Translations under genes and position numbers: made by a program
Assembly: GCF_040436405.1 (NCBI RefSeq)
Contig: NZ_AP031575.1
Coordinates: 686,501-750,500, forward strand
Length of the DNA: 64,000 nt
Direction of reading: 5' to 3'
Origin: Marinomonas sp. THO17
GTDB taxonomy: Bacteria > Pseudomonadota > Gammaproteobacteria > Pseudomonadales > Marinomonadaceae
In this document: in pieces, positions 27,686 through 36,931 of the stretch
Numbering within the stretch: position 1 is the stretch's first letter
How the letters are laid out: the number at the start of each line of letters is the position of its first letter
Notes under the pieces: generated by a model
Seen by the model: only the letters and a program-made list of their open reading frames with translations
Database searches by the model: none
What the model was told of the DNA's origin: nothing

Positions 27686-28240
27686 TTGAAAAACGATTTC
27701 ATCAATGGCGCCTTTTGCGACCAACTTTACAAACCCGTTGCACGCATCACTGAACAACGCAAAGAAGGCATTTTCAGTATCTTTACCGTTAAGATTGCTT
27801 TACCCCACTTTGTGCCGAGACAAAGCGACGTGAGTTTTTCACTCAGCGGCAGCTGGCAATATCGTAAAGTGGGTCAACGGGTTCTTACTACCGACACCCT
27901 GCTGTTGGCAACCCACAGCGAAGCCAACCGTTGGCAGATGAACAATGTGCAAGGCCAATTCTCCATGGACAGTGAACAGCATCATGGTTACTTGACATTC
28001 ACCATAGATGAACGTCAAATCATGTCCATCAGGGACAAAAACAAACAATTGGATCAGGCCCAAAAAATAGGCCGAAACTTCCTCACCTACAACCTCTCAT
28101 TGGAGTACCAACACCCGGCTGGCCTGCCCATTTGTTTGACCTACCCTCATATCGTCATAGACGATAACAAGTCCGCCATATCCTTTTGGCGCAACCAAAC
28201 TGAAATCGATGCATTCGCGATGGAGCAAGCGGCCTCATGA
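27686..28240 (+). CDS. Q1: repeated 184-aa protein of unknown function
   Basis: A 184-residue soluble protein, not recognised. It starts at a TTG at 27686 because no ATG lies upstream in frame after the P1 stop; the Shine-Dalgarno is poor, so translation may be coupled to P1. It has no signal peptide or membrane segment. A central beta-rich region (FTVKIALPHFVPRQSDVSF) and a basic, Gln-rich helix near 125-140 stand out. Its stop overlaps the R1 start as ATGA, so Q and R are probably made together and may act as a pair. Three near-identical copies exist (Q1-Q3). Confidence 0.6.
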   Translation: MKNDFINGAFCDQLYKPVARITEQRKEGIFSIFTVKIALPHFVPRQSDVSFSLSGSWQYRKVGQRVLTTDTLLLATHSEANRWQMNNVQGQFSMDSEQHHGYLTFTIDERQIMSIRDKNKQLDQAQKIGRNFLTYNLSLEYQHPAGLPICLTYPHIVIDDNKSAISFWRNQTEIDAFAMEQAAS

Positions 28241-29190
28241 GTCAAATTAAACAAGTCAGTAGTAATCTGTGGGTAGGGCCAAAACGTGGCGGCATTACAC
28301 CCAATTTTATGAAAACTGAACATGCCATAGCACATTACCCAAATGGGGCATCCTTGATTCACGACCCAGTACAGCCGGGCAATAAAAAAAGAACGTTAGA
28401 CTATGAAGGTGACCCAGAGACAGAACACATGGGCGAGTTTTTTGAAGCTTGTTCAGCGGGAGGGCACGAAGGCTATTTGGACATGCGCATCAATTCGGTT
28501 CACAACCGAGGTGAAGGCTTTTACATCATGGGCATTATCGGCCTCTTGTTTTGGTGGTCGTTTCATTATTTTGTGCTCACTGCCATTGAGGATGAGCAGG
28601 TCAGGAACCTTAGCATTTACAGTGGTTATGTTTTTTTTGGTGTAGGCGCGCTCATTTGTCTTTTCCGCACCTTGCACACCCCCGTACGCTTTCATAAAGC
28701 CAATCAAGAAGTCTATGTCTGGCACAAAAAAGTCTTGTATCGCATTCCTTGGCAAGAGTGCGAGCTCTCTATTCATGTCGACAAGCGCACTATCGGCCTT
28801 AAGGGCCAACAAGATGGCTACCAGCTAACCCTATGGCTCAACCCCAAACACGCGGTCAACAAAGATCTTTCCGGTCAAAAACACGTTGCCCTTAATTTGA
28901 TTCACAATTTAGATCATCATACCCCTATTTACGGTTACTGGGAGTATGTGCGCCGTTACATGACGGGAGACACTCCTTTTTACATGCGAATAAGCGAAAG
29001 TCCTAGAACAATTCAATTAAACTATGATCCAGAGAAAGAAAGTTATATAACATTTATTTTGATGGTTATTGTTACATCACCATTTGTTTTATTGTTAAAA
29101 CCAGACAAAGTTGCCTTACTCAGTCCCTTTAAAGAAAAATGGCCAGAAGAAGTACATGAATGGACAGGGGAACGCTGCAATTGGCATTAG
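28237..29190 (+). CDS. R1: membrane protein, DUF6708-like, paired with Q1
   Basis: A 317-residue protein with two central transmembrane helices (about 93-115 and 125-145), then a soluble region with TPVRFHKANQEVYVWHKKVLY and YWEYVRRYMT, and a third hydrophobic segment near 265-283. The order of two membrane helices, then an (R)xFxxNxxxxxVxx strand pattern and a late W-x-x-V-x-R-(F/Y)-M block resembles the 364-aa immunity proteins at 43.7-49.4 kb and the DUF6708 family. It is probably immunity-like. The ends differ between R1, R2 and R3 while the middle is nearly identical. ATGA overlap with Q1. Confidence 0.6.
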   Translation: MSQIKQVSSNLWVGPKRGGITPNFMKTEHAIAHYPNGASLIHDPVQPGNKKRTLDYEGDPETEHMGEFFEACSAGGHEGYLDMRINSVHNRGEGFYIMGIIGLLFWWSFHYFVLTAIEDEQVRNLSIYSGYVFFGVGALICLFRTLHTPVRFHKANQEVYVWHKKVLYRIPWQECELSIHVDKRTIGLKGQQDGYQLTLWLNPKHAVNKDLSGQKHVALNLIHNLDHHTPIYGYWEYVRRYMTGDTPFYMRISESPRTIQLNYDPEKESYITFILMVIVTSPFVLLLKPDKVALLSPFKEKWPEEVHEWTGERCNWH

Positions 29191-29233
29191 GCAACCCCTG
29201 TCTTAGCTTAATTTTATTTTTAAGGACAACACC

Positions 29234-29650
29234 ATGCCCCTAGTTTGCATCGACGGAACGACCGTTGCCATCAGTGTGGATGGCCCACAGGTATTAGCGA
29301 AAACCTCGGATACCGTGCCATCTTCCACGCAAAACACCTTAAAAGTAGGGGGTAAATCCGCCCTCTTAGAAGCCGATGTGGCCGACTGGCTGGCAGGCTA
29401 TGCAACCGACTACGACAACCCACCCTATGCTGGAGGCAAAGCACAGGGAGATTCCATTACGGGCGTGTCGGCCCTAACCGCTAACTCCGTCTCCAGTGCG
29501 GAAATCGTCAAAAGTGATACCGTATTCAACGCTACCTTAAGCGTCACCACACCCGGTGATGGCCCAAACGGCTCCAAAGACCCAGTATCCACCATCAACA
29601 TCATTGTGGAAATCACCGACCCTGCGCAAACGCAGTTGAAAGCTACTTGA
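29234..29650 (+). CDS. P2: second copy of the 138-aa cassette-joint protein
   Basis: Nearly identical to P1; it differs by Ala instead of Thr in LAGYATDY and Val in NSVSSAEI. AAGGA lies 7 nt before the ATG. It opens the second P-Q-R module, 1980 bp after P1. The nucleotide identity between copies, including silent sites, points to recent duplication or gene conversion. Confidence 0.7.
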   Translation: MPLVCIDGTTVAISVDGPQVLAKTSDTVPSSTQNTLKVGGKSALLEADVADWLAGYATDYDNPPYAGGKAQGDSITGVSALTANSVSSAEIVKSDTVFNATLSVTTPGDGPNGSKDPVSTINIIVEITDPAQTQLKAT

Positions 29651-29665
29651 TTGAAAAGCGGTTAA

Positions 29666-30220
29666 TTGAAAAGCGGCTTCATCAATGACACCTTTTGCGA
29701 CCAACTTTACAAACCCGTTGCACGCATCACAGAGCAACGCAAAGAAGGCATTTTCAGCATCTTTACCGTTAAGATTGCTTTACCCCACTTTGTGCCGAGA
29801 CAAAGCGACGTGAGTTTTTCACTCAGCGGCAGCTGGCAATATCGTAAAGTGGGTCAACGGGTTCTTACTACCGACACCCTGCTGTTGGCCACCCACAGCG
29901 AAGCCAACCGTTGGCAGATGAACAATGTGCAAGGCCAATTCTCTATGGCCAGTGAACAGCGTCATGGTTACTTGACATTGACCATAGATGAACGTCAAAT
30001 CATGTCCATCAGGGACAAAAACAAACAATTGGATCAGGCCCAAAAAATAGGCCGAAACTTCCTCACCTACAACCTCTCATTGGAGTACCAACACCCGGCT
30101 GGCCTGCCCATTTGTTTGACCTACCCTCATATCGTCATAGACGATAATAAGTCCGCCATATCCTTTTGGCGCAACCAAACTGAAATCGATGAATTCGCGA
30201 TGGAGCAAGCGGCCTCATGA
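29666..30220 (+). CDS. Q2: second copy of the 184-aa protein
   Basis: A near-identical copy of Q1 with a few replacements (SGFINDTF at the N-terminus, MASEQRHGYLTLTID in the middle). It has the same TTG start after the P2 stop and the same ATGA overlap with R2. Function unknown. Strong conservation of Q against variable R ends suggests Q is the constant partner of the pair. Confidence 0.6.
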   Translation: MKSGFINDTFCDQLYKPVARITEQRKEGIFSIFTVKIALPHFVPRQSDVSFSLSGSWQYRKVGQRVLTTDTLLLATHSEANRWQMNNVQGQFSMASEQRHGYLTLTIDERQIMSIRDKNKQLDQAQKIGRNFLTYNLSLEYQHPAGLPICLTYPHIVIDDNKSAISFWRNQTEIDEFAMEQAAS

Positions 30221-31170
30221 GTCAAATAAAACAAGTCAGTAGTAATCTTTGGCTGGGGCCTAAAGTGATGGGAATAGCCCCTCAGTTTAAGAGAACTGAT
30301 CATGCGATTGCGCATTACCCCAACGGAGAATCCTTAATTCACGACCCTGTGCAACCGGGCAATAAAAAAATGCCCATTCAGTATAAAATTAAGGAAGCAG
30401 AACACATGGGTGAAGTCTTCGAAGGCTCTTCAGCTGGCGGCCACGAAGGCTATTTGGATATGCGGGTGGATTCTGTGACGAACCGCAGCGAAGGCTTTTA
30501 CATCATGGGCATCATCGGCCTCTTGTTTTGGTGGTCGTTTCATTATTTTGTGCTCACCGCCATTGAGGATGAGCAGGTCAGAAACCTCAGCATTTACAGT
30601 GGTTATGTTTTTTTTGGTGTAGGCGCGCTCATTTGTCTTTTCCGCACCTTGCACACCCCTGTGCGCTTTCATAAAGCCAATCAAGAAGTCTATGTCTGGC
30701 ACAAAAAAGTCTTGTATCGCATTCCTTGGCAAGAGTGCGAACTCTCTATTCGTGTCGACAAGCGCACTATCGGCCTTAAGGGCCAACAAGATGGCTACCA
30801 GCTAACCCTATGGCTCAACCCCAAACACGCAACCAACAAAGACCTTTCCGGTCAAAAACATGTGCCGTTAAACATGTTTCACAACATGGATCACCACATT
30901 CCACTGTATGCCTACTGGGAATACGTGCGCCGTTACATGACGGGAGACACACCGCTGTACATAGAAATGAGTAAGGAGCCCAGAGTACCTGGCTTTAACA
31001 CCGAAATGGCTAAAAGCATGGGATATGCTTTGGCCATACCTCTTTTCATTATAGTCGTCCCTCTTGCATTTGTGTGTAAACCGAACAAGGTTGCCTTACT
31101 TAGTCCCTTCAAAGAAAAATGGCCAGAAGAAGTACATGAATGGACAGGGGAGCGTTGCGATTGGCATTAA
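30217..31170 (+). CDS. R2: membrane protein, DUF6708-like, paired with Q2
   Basis: A 317-residue homologue of R1. The central block from GFYIMGIIGLLFWWSFHYF to GYQLTLWLNPKHA is nearly identical. The N-terminal ~75 residues and the stretch after about 275 are different, with a distinct C-terminal membrane segment (YALAIPLFIIVVPLAFV). The extreme C-terminus is again shared. The mosaic looks like cassette shuffling in the exposed or target-specific parts. An immunity-like role is inferred. Confidence 0.6.
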   Translation: MSQIKQVSSNLWLGPKVMGIAPQFKRTDHAIAHYPNGESLIHDPVQPGNKKMPIQYKIKEAEHMGEVFEGSSAGGHEGYLDMRVDSVTNRSEGFYIMGIIGLLFWWSFHYFVLTAIEDEQVRNLSIYSGYVFFGVGALICLFRTLHTPVRFHKANQEVYVWHKKVLYRIPWQECELSIRVDKRTIGLKGQQDGYQLTLWLNPKHATNKDLSGQKHVPLNMFHNMDHHIPLYAYWEYVRRYMTGDTPLYIEMSKEPRVPGFNTEMAKSMGYALAIPLFIIVVPLAFVCKPNKVALLSPFKEKWPEEVHEWTGERCDWH

Positions 31171-31218
31171 GCAACACCTGTCTTAGCTTGATTTTATTTT
31201 TCCTATAAGGACAACACC

Positions 31219-31635
31219 ATGCCCCTAGTTTGCATCGACGGAACGACCGTTGCCATCAGTGTGGATGGCCCACAGGTATTAGCCAAAACCTCGGATACTG
31301 TGCCCTCTTCCACGCAAAACACCTTAAAAGTCGGGGGTAAATCCGCCCTCTTAGAAGCCGATGTGGCCGATTGGCTGGCAGGCTATGCAACCGACTACGA
31401 CAACCCACCCTATGCTGGAGGCAAAGCACAGGGAGATACCATTACGGGCGTGTCGGCCTTAACCGCCAACTCCGTCTCCAGCGCGGAAATCGTCAAAAGC
31501 GACACCGTATTCAACGCTACCTTAAGCGTCACCACACCCGGTGATGGCCCAAACGGCTCCAAAGACCCAGTGTCTACCATCAACATCATTGTGGAAATCA
31601 CCGACCCTGCGCAGACGCAGTTGAAGGCCACCTGA
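31219..31635 (+). CDS. P3: third copy of the 138-aa cassette-joint protein
   Basis: A copy of P with only one or two changes (GDTITGVSA). AAGGA lies 7 nt upstream. It is not followed by Q but by a conserved joint sequence and the first orphan vgrG 3' fragment, so it marks the boundary between cassette 1 and cassette 2. Confidence 0.7.
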   Translation: MPLVCIDGTTVAISVDGPQVLAKTSDTVPSSTQNTLKVGGKSALLEADVADWLAGYATDYDNPPYAGGKAQGDTITGVSALTANSVSSAEIVKSDTVFNATLSVTTPGDGPNGSKDPVSTINIIVEITDPAQTQLKAT

Positions 31636-31779
31636 TTGGAAGGTGGCTTAATGGGGAAATTAGTTAAGCTTAAAACAAGTATTTGCAGTGATATTTGCTT
31701 CATCATGCTAGAGAATACAAACAGGCGCACCAAGGGCCGGGCTTTAACGGCTTTTTAAAGAGACTGTTTCCTTTTGAAG
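31636..31779 (+). repeat. Conserved joint sequence after P3 (also after P5 and P6)
   Basis: About 140 bp shared with 38345-38485 and 49917-50050. The first ~85 bp match no gene here. The end (GCGCACCAAGGGCCGGGCTT onward) is vgrG sequence homologous to about 23046. A short GC-poor insert, encoding GFLKRLF in one frame, separates HQGPGFN from FEDQAGQE. It joins P to orphan vgrG ends. Confidence 0.7.
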
Positions 31780-32341
31780 ACCAAGCGGGGCAAGAGCAAG
31801 TTTACTTGCACGCGCAAAAAGACCTCAAACAGCAAGTCCTCAACGATGTACAAACCGACATTGGCAAGGACCATCACCTAACGGTGGCCAATGACAGCTT
31901 CACGGAAGTGAAGAATAACCAAGCAATCAAGGTGGAAGGCGAGCGCCGTGTGCAAACCACCTTGGATCACTCCCGCATCATTAAGGGCAACTTGACCCAA
32001 GATGTGGGCACACTGGCGGTGATGGACGCACAAGAAGAATTGCACCTCAAAAGTGGTGACTCCATCAAGCCGGTGAAAACTTCATCACCATAGACGAAAA
32101 CGGCATCAATGTGGTCGGTGGCATCATCAAGGTCAATACCGGGGGCGTGGCGTTACAAGGCAGTGGCTTTGCGGGACAAGAAGCGGAATTACCATTGGGA
32201 GAAGAACTGCCTGAACCGAATGAAGCCGTTATTAGTCATTCTAGCAACACGGCATCACCGCAGACACCAACGCTTGTTTCTGCCGCTGAAGCGGGCTCGC
32301 CAATCTGTGAAGAATGTCAGGCTGCAGCAGACAATGTATAA
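31724..32341 (+). pseudogene. Orphan vgrG 3' fragment 1, frameshifted
   Basis: Matches vgrG from codon ~492 to the stop, including the FEDQAGQEQVYLHAQKDL block and the C-terminal tail ending SPICEECQAAADNV. It has no 5' two thirds and no start of its own. Relative to vgrG it lacks 31 nt near 32068 (between GACTCCATC and AAGCCGG), which breaks the frame. Upstream and downstream parts are therefore in different frames. It is probably not translated as a spike but can serve as donor sequence for recombination with vgrG. The adaptor, effector and immunity genes follow it in the same order as after the intact vgrG. Confidence 0.85.
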
Positions 32342-34764
32342 GCTTTTGCATCCAGCTTGCCTTTTGTTGCCATTAAAACAATTGGAAATGAATTTAAAAT
32401 CTGATGGAAGTGTTTGGTAAGTTGTATGGATAATTTGAATGTTTGGGTAGTACGTTGTTACATCAGAGACACGCGTGACGATACGGATGAAGAGCTAACG
32501 GGTTTTTGTACTGTGTACGCTAAGCAAGCAGACCATCTTGAAGGTATTTTACAACAATACTTTGAAAAGCAAACTCAACATTTACTGCGGGTTGAAGAGG
32601 CTTTTTCCATCATGGGCTGGTTGCAACAACACGGCCATAATAATGCTGTGATGACTATGGCTCAAGCCGTCGATGCTAACCACCAAGTCCAAGTGGGAGA
32701 CTTACTTCCAGTGGAAAGGGTTGAGCCAGAATACCTCGAAGTAAAGGAATATGACATACCACCATTGGCCGATCAAAGTCATATTCCTCATCAATATCAA
32801 ACCTTGATTGCTCCCGAACTGAAAACCCATTTGTTTGCTCAACCCAGTGAAGGGAAAAGACTCAGAACCTATTTTATTGTTGATCCTACTTTGCGTAAGA
32901 AAGTCACGGAGGTTTTCGATCTTAGCCCCGATCAAATAGACGTTCCCATACAATGCTTATTCAAAGGAAAAGCCGCGGAAACTTTAAAAGAAGCAGCACC
33001 TTATCTTATCGATATGACTTTACATGAAAATGCATGGGCACGTCATGAAAACGTCCCCACCTTCCACAAAGCGTTTTTCCAACATCATTGGGACAAAGGC
33101 ACGGGGATATTCCTTCGTACAACGGATTCATTTGATGATGTCTTACAGCATTTTAGACGCTTTACCAAAGTCCGAATGGAAGAAGACAATCGTTGGGTAT
33201 TCTTTCGCTTTTGGGATCCACGTACGATTGGCGTCTTCTTAACCGCGTTAGACAAGGAGGATGCGTATAAATTTCTCGCTTCACATCAAATTATTCGTCC
33301 TGAGGCGGCTAAAATAACCCACTACCAGATGGCTGAAACGATGACAGAAGCGCAGTCTAGAACAGGGCCTCCATTTATTATGAAGAATGCCTATCTAAAC
33401 GCATTCAACGAGAACCAAACACACCAGTTCCTTGAAAAGCTGAAGCACTTTATTCGTGAAAAATCAGCGGAGTTCTCACAGCTCTCAGAGGAAGCACAAT
33501 ACGACTTGTTAAAAAGTCATCTTCAAGAGTCAAAGCACTTTAATATTACGATAGAGCAAGCAATGGCAAACTTTGTTCTCGCCTCCATTCAATATGGAAA
33601 ACGCCTGTCAGATGAAGCAAGGTTTTTGACTATTTTAGAATCCAAACATCATGAATTAGACAAAACCAAGGCTTTGCTCAATGAAATAAAGGAACGCCAA
33701 ACCAACGAGAGTCGCCTTAGCTAAGGAAGAAAATTATGGCAGATAATACTTTTTCAACAACACAAAAAGTGGGCGATTCCATCACCCCTTGTCAACAAGG
33801 CAATGTCTTTGCAGCTTACTGCCCACAAGGTGGGCCAACCTTGTCGGCGCTTGTTAATGGACAAGAAACACAAATTCCACAAATGGGGCCATTGGTTAAA
33901 AATGGCTTATCTCTCCCACAAACGACGGGGGCCCTTGAATTGAAAGTCGACAATCAATGCCGAACTATCATTCCTGATTTAGCTGAGTTTGAAATAAGCA
34001 AGCCGGAAGAAGTAGGCATCGCCATTGGGGTGCTGGAGAAAAAACCAGCCCCAGTAAAGACTGACTATAAGTTTACCGCGAAAGGTCGACAAATAAATTA
34101 TGGCACCTTAGCTGAGAACAAGGTACAAAGCGATGACATTTATAATCTGGCCATCCCTCCGGCCTTGCAGGCATTGGCCCCCAAGGAAGGCACAATAGAC
34201 ATTGAAAATGCTGATGAAGACACCATTCGTTGGATGGCCGTCAGTATTGTTACCGTGTTGGGCCGAATTGATGAAATCACAGGAGCACAAGCTCTGGCGA
34301 ACGCCACAAACAAGGACCTAGACTTTACCCTATTAGGCACCAATGCCGTTCCCTTGGCAATTGAGCTGATCGACATGTTAAAGAGCAAAGGCAATCGCGC
34401 TTTTTTACGTGAAATATTCAAAGATCAAACTCAACTGTCTAAGGTGTGGACCAACGCTGCAGGCAAGCTGATGGTATCCTTCCGTGGTTATGCAGGCTTG
34501 CGCTCTTTTTTAAATTTGTCTTCTTATGGAGTAAGTAATACAAAAGTCTCCATCATAAGTTCTGCGGTGCGTAATTCACAAAACTGGGCGGGCACATTAA
34601 AATCCGTGGGAGGCCGCATACCTATTATTTCATATGTAATCATTGGGGCCATTGATGTGGTTGAGTGGTTGGCTTTACCCGAAGCTGAACAAGACTTTAG
34701 TGACCTATTGGCAGTACTTTTTGTGGATATATCTAAAATCGCCATATCCGTGATTGCGGGGACG
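31806..34764 (+). repeat. 3-kb direct repeat of vgrG 3' end, adaptor and effector N-terminus
   Basis: This segment repeats 23111-26100 with very few differences. The offset is 8695 bp before the 31-nt deletion and 8664 bp after it. Identity stops within the effector gene near codon 343, where the toxic tails diverge. Confidence 0.9.
32426..33724 (+). CDS. DUF4123 effector adaptor, copy 2
   Basis: A 432-residue protein almost identical to the adaptor at 23762 (Thr for Ala and Tyr for His near the N-terminus are among the few changes), with the same DUF4123 core at about 160-285. The ATG at 32426 is preferred over the upstream TTG at 32414. It should load effector 2. Because the preceding vgrG fragment is broken and has no promoter of its own, expression would need read-through from hcp-vgrG or from the P/Q/R genes. 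Confidence 0.88.
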   Translation: MDNLNVWVVRCYIRDTRDDTDEELTGFCTVYAKQADHLEGILQQYFEKQTQHLLRVEEAFSIMGWLQQHGHNNAVMTMAQAVDANHQVQVGDLLPVERVEPEYLEVKEYDIPPLADQSHIPHQYQTLIAPELKTHLFAQPSEGKRLRTYFIVDPTLRKKVTEVFDLSPDQIDVPIQCLFKGKAAETLKEAAPYLIDMTLHENAWARHENVPTFHKAFFQHHWDKGTGIFLRTTDSFDDVLQHFRRFTKVRMEEDNRWVFFRFWDPRTIGVFLTALDKEDAYKFLASHQIIRPEAAKITHYQMAETMTEAQSRTGPPFIMKNAYLNAFNENQTHQFLEKLKHFIREKSAEFSQLSEEAQYDLLKSHLQESKHFNITIEQAMANFVLASIQYGKRLSDEARFLTILESKHHELDKTKALLNEIKERQTNESRLS

Positions 34765-35127
34765 GTTGCTGCGGCTGTAATTGTTGCCGCTTTCACCACA
34801 GCCCCAGTTTGGGCAGTCGTAGCAGCTGGAATTTTTGCATCGGTTGCTGTCGGTGTTATTTTGGATGCGGTTGATAATGCATGGGGCATAACAGATAAAG
34901 CAAAAGCATTAGTCAATACAATGGAAACGTCTATGGAAAGCTTTGCAGAAAGCATGATGGAACGAATTGAGTCCGCAAAGGAATTTATGAAGGAAGGCTT
35001 TGAGACCACAAAGGAATTTATGACAAATGCTAATCCTGACGACGGAAAGATTACAGGGCCAAATGATTTAATAGTGGAGATAGGCGCAAGTATCGAACAT
35101 TATTATGATAGTCTGAAATGGCCATGA
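33736..35127 (+). CDS. T6SS effector 2, putative pore-forming, variant C-terminus
   Basis: A 463-residue protein. Residues 1 to about 343 match effector 1 almost exactly. From there the membrane-active tail differs (SVIAGTVAAAVIVAAFTT, VWAVVAAGIFASVAVGVIL, then LDAVDNAWGITDKAKAL) and an extra amphipathic, Glu/Lys/Met-rich stretch (about 395-430) is inserted. The shared pattern of a hydrophobic hairpin followed by D(N)xxGIT is colicin-like. It is followed 10 nt later by a divergent immunity homologue. Toxicity is inferred. Confidence 0.7.
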   Translation: MADNTFSTTQKVGDSITPCQQGNVFAAYCPQGGPTLSALVNGQETQIPQMGPLVKNGLSLPQTTGALELKVDNQCRTIIPDLAEFEISKPEEVGIAIGVLEKKPAPVKTDYKFTAKGRQINYGTLAENKVQSDDIYNLAIPPALQALAPKEGTIDIENADEDTIRWMAVSIVTVLGRIDEITGAQALANATNKDLDFTLLGTNAVPLAIELIDMLKSKGNRAFLREIFKDQTQLSKVWTNAAGKLMVSFRGYAGLRSFLNLSSYGVSNTKVSIISSAVRNSQNWAGTLKSVGGRIPIISYVIIGAIDVVEWLALPEAEQDFSDLLAVLFVDISKIAISVIAGTVAAAVIVAAFTTAPVWAVVAAGIFASVAVGVILDAVDNAWGITDKAKALVNTMETSMESFAESMMERIESAKEFMKEGFETTKEFMTNANPDDGKITGPNDLIVEIGASIEHYYDSLKWP

Positions 35128-35137
35128 TGGAAGCAAG

Positions 35138-35890
35138 ATGAAGACCAAAAATGGAAAAAAAATTTTATTGGATATAGAAAAAGTTGCTAAAATAAGACCA
35201 ATAAAAACTATTCCTATATTTACATCATTTGGAATATTTTTATTTTTATACCTTCCACTGGCCGCTTTCGTAGGATTAAAGCTTGGTGGTGATTGTGGCT
35301 GGACGTTATTTTACATTGCGATGTTTGTGATACCTGTCGCAGGTATTTTTATGCATTTCTCTCTAATAAAGCATCGCCATCCTATGGCAATAAATATATT
35401 CTCTTATACCTGTGTTTCACCTACTAGCTTTTATGCGTCTTCCTTTTTTATGTTTGCTTGCATATCAGGCGTGTCACTGTGGGATCTATGGTTTATCCCA
35501 GTACTGTGGTTGGTTGTTGAGTTAAATGCGTATCGCTTATCGCGCAGAAATACAGACGAGATGTTAATTACCTATTTTCGGCGCCAATTTCGATTGGATG
35601 AGAGTGGTAACTATTTATTTTATTTGGAAAATGGCTTTGTTGGTCGCCTAAAAGAAACAAAGAAGGTGCCCAATTGGCTTTATTGGTTAGAAAACAGTGG
35701 CGGTTTGCTCATCATGATTATCGGGCCATTGCTCTTTATCACCAGTGCAGCGTTAAGAGATAATTTTGACCCACGCTTTGCCATTGCCGGAGGCATCGCT
35801 TTTCTGATGGCACCAGGGTTTAGACCCGTCAGTACCGAATTTTATACCTTAAGACGGGCTCTAAAACTAAAACAGCAAGGGGCGTTCTAA
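35138..35890 (+). CDS. Putative immunity membrane protein for effector 2
   Basis: A 250-residue polytopic membrane protein homologous to the one at 26444 but with many substitutions spread along its length, including the N-terminal cytoplasmic part and the first membrane segments. The C-terminal FYTLRR(A/G)LKLKQQGAF is conserved. It sits directly behind effector 2. Divergence in step with the effector tail supports a cognate pair; whether it cross-protects against effector 1 cannot be read from sequence. Confidence 0.65.
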   Translation: MKTKNGKKILLDIEKVAKIRPIKTIPIFTSFGIFLFLYLPLAAFVGLKLGGDCGWTLFYIAMFVIPVAGIFMHFSLIKHRHPMAINIFSYTCVSPTSFYASSFFMFACISGVSLWDLWFIPVLWLVVELNAYRLSRRNTDEMLITYFRRQFRLDESGNYLFYLENGFVGRLKETKKVPNWLYWLENSGGLLIMIIGPLLFITSAALRDNFDPRFAIAGGIAFLMAPGFRPVSTEFYTLRRALKLKQQGAF

Positions 35891-35944
35891 TAAATACTCG
35901 ATATACACACGCCTATCATTTTTATTTCAAAAAGGATTAACACC

Positions 35945-36361
35945 ATGCCCCTAGTTTGCATCGACGGAACGACCGTTGCCATCAGTGTGGATGGCCCACA
36001 GGTATTAGCGAAAACCTCGGATACTGTACCTTCTTCCACGCAAAACACCTTAAAAGTCGGGGGTAAATCCGCCCTCTTAGAAGCCGATGTGGCCGACTGG
36101 CTGGCAGGTTATACAACCGACTACGACAACCCACCCTATGCTGGAGGCAAAGCACAAGGGGATGCCATTACGGGCGTGTCGGCCTTAACCGCCAACTCCG
36201 TCTCCAGCGCTGAAATCGTCAAAAGCGATACCGTCTTCAACGCTACCTTAAGCGTTACCACACCCGGTGATGGCCCAAATGGTTCCAAAGACCCAGTATC
36301 CACCATCAACATCATTGTGGAAATCACCGACCCTGCGCAGACGCAGTTGAAAGCCACTTAA
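35945..36361 (+). CDS. P4: fourth copy of the 138-aa cassette-joint protein
   Basis: A copy of P with Thr in LAGYTTDY (as in P1) and GDAITGVSA. It follows immunity gene 2 through the same leader (TACTCGATATAC...AAAAAGGA) that links immunity gene 1 to P1. The joint is therefore conserved between cassettes. It is followed by Q3. Confidence 0.7.
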   Translation: MPLVCIDGTTVAISVDGPQVLAKTSDTVPSSTQNTLKVGGKSALLEADVADWLAGYTTDYDNPPYAGGKAQGDAITGVSALTANSVSSAEIVKSDTVFNATLSVTTPGDGPNGSKDPVSTINIIVEITDPAQTQLKAT

Positions 36362-36376
36362 CGGGAAAGCGGTTAA

Positions 36377-36931
36377 TTGAAAAGCGGTTTCATCAATGAC
36401 ACCTTTTGCGACCAACTTTACAAACCCGTTGCACGCATCACAGAGCAACGCAAAGAAGGCATTTTCAGTATCTTTACCGTTAAGATTGCTTTACCCCACT
36501 TTGTGCCGAGACAAAGCGATGTGAGCTTTTCACTGAGCGGCAGCTGGCAATATCGTAAAGTGGGTCAACGGGTTCTTACTACCGACACCCTGCTGTTGGC
36601 AACCCACAGCGAAGCCAACCGTTGGCAGATGAACAATGTGCAAGGCCAATTCTCCATGGACAGTGAACAGCATCATGGTTACTTGACATTCACCATAGAT
36701 GAACGTCAAATCATGTCCATCAGGGACAAAAACAAACAATTGGATCAGGCCCAAAAAATAGGCCGAAACTTCCTCACCTACAACCTATCATTGGAGTACC
36801 AACATCCGGCTGGCCTGCCCATTTGTTTGACCTACCCTCATATCGTCATAGACGATAATAAGTCCGCCATATCCTTTTGGCGCAACCAAACTGAAATCGA
36901 TGAATTCGCAATGGAGCAAGCTGCCTCATGA
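36377..36931 (+). CDS. Q3: third copy of the 184-aa protein
   Basis: A near-identical copy of Q1 and Q2: an N-terminus like Q2 (SGFINDTF) and a centre like Q1 (MDSEQHHGYLTFTID), itself a mosaic of the two. TTG start at 36377 and ATGA overlap with R3. Function unknown. Confidence 0.6.
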   Translation: MKSGFINDTFCDQLYKPVARITEQRKEGIFSIFTVKIALPHFVPRQSDVSFSLSGSWQYRKVGQRVLTTDTLLLATHSEANRWQMNNVQGQFSMDSEQHHGYLTFTIDERQIMSIRDKNKQLDQAQKIGRNFLTYNLSLEYQHPAGLPICLTYPHIVIDDNKSAISFWRNQTEIDEFAMEQAAS

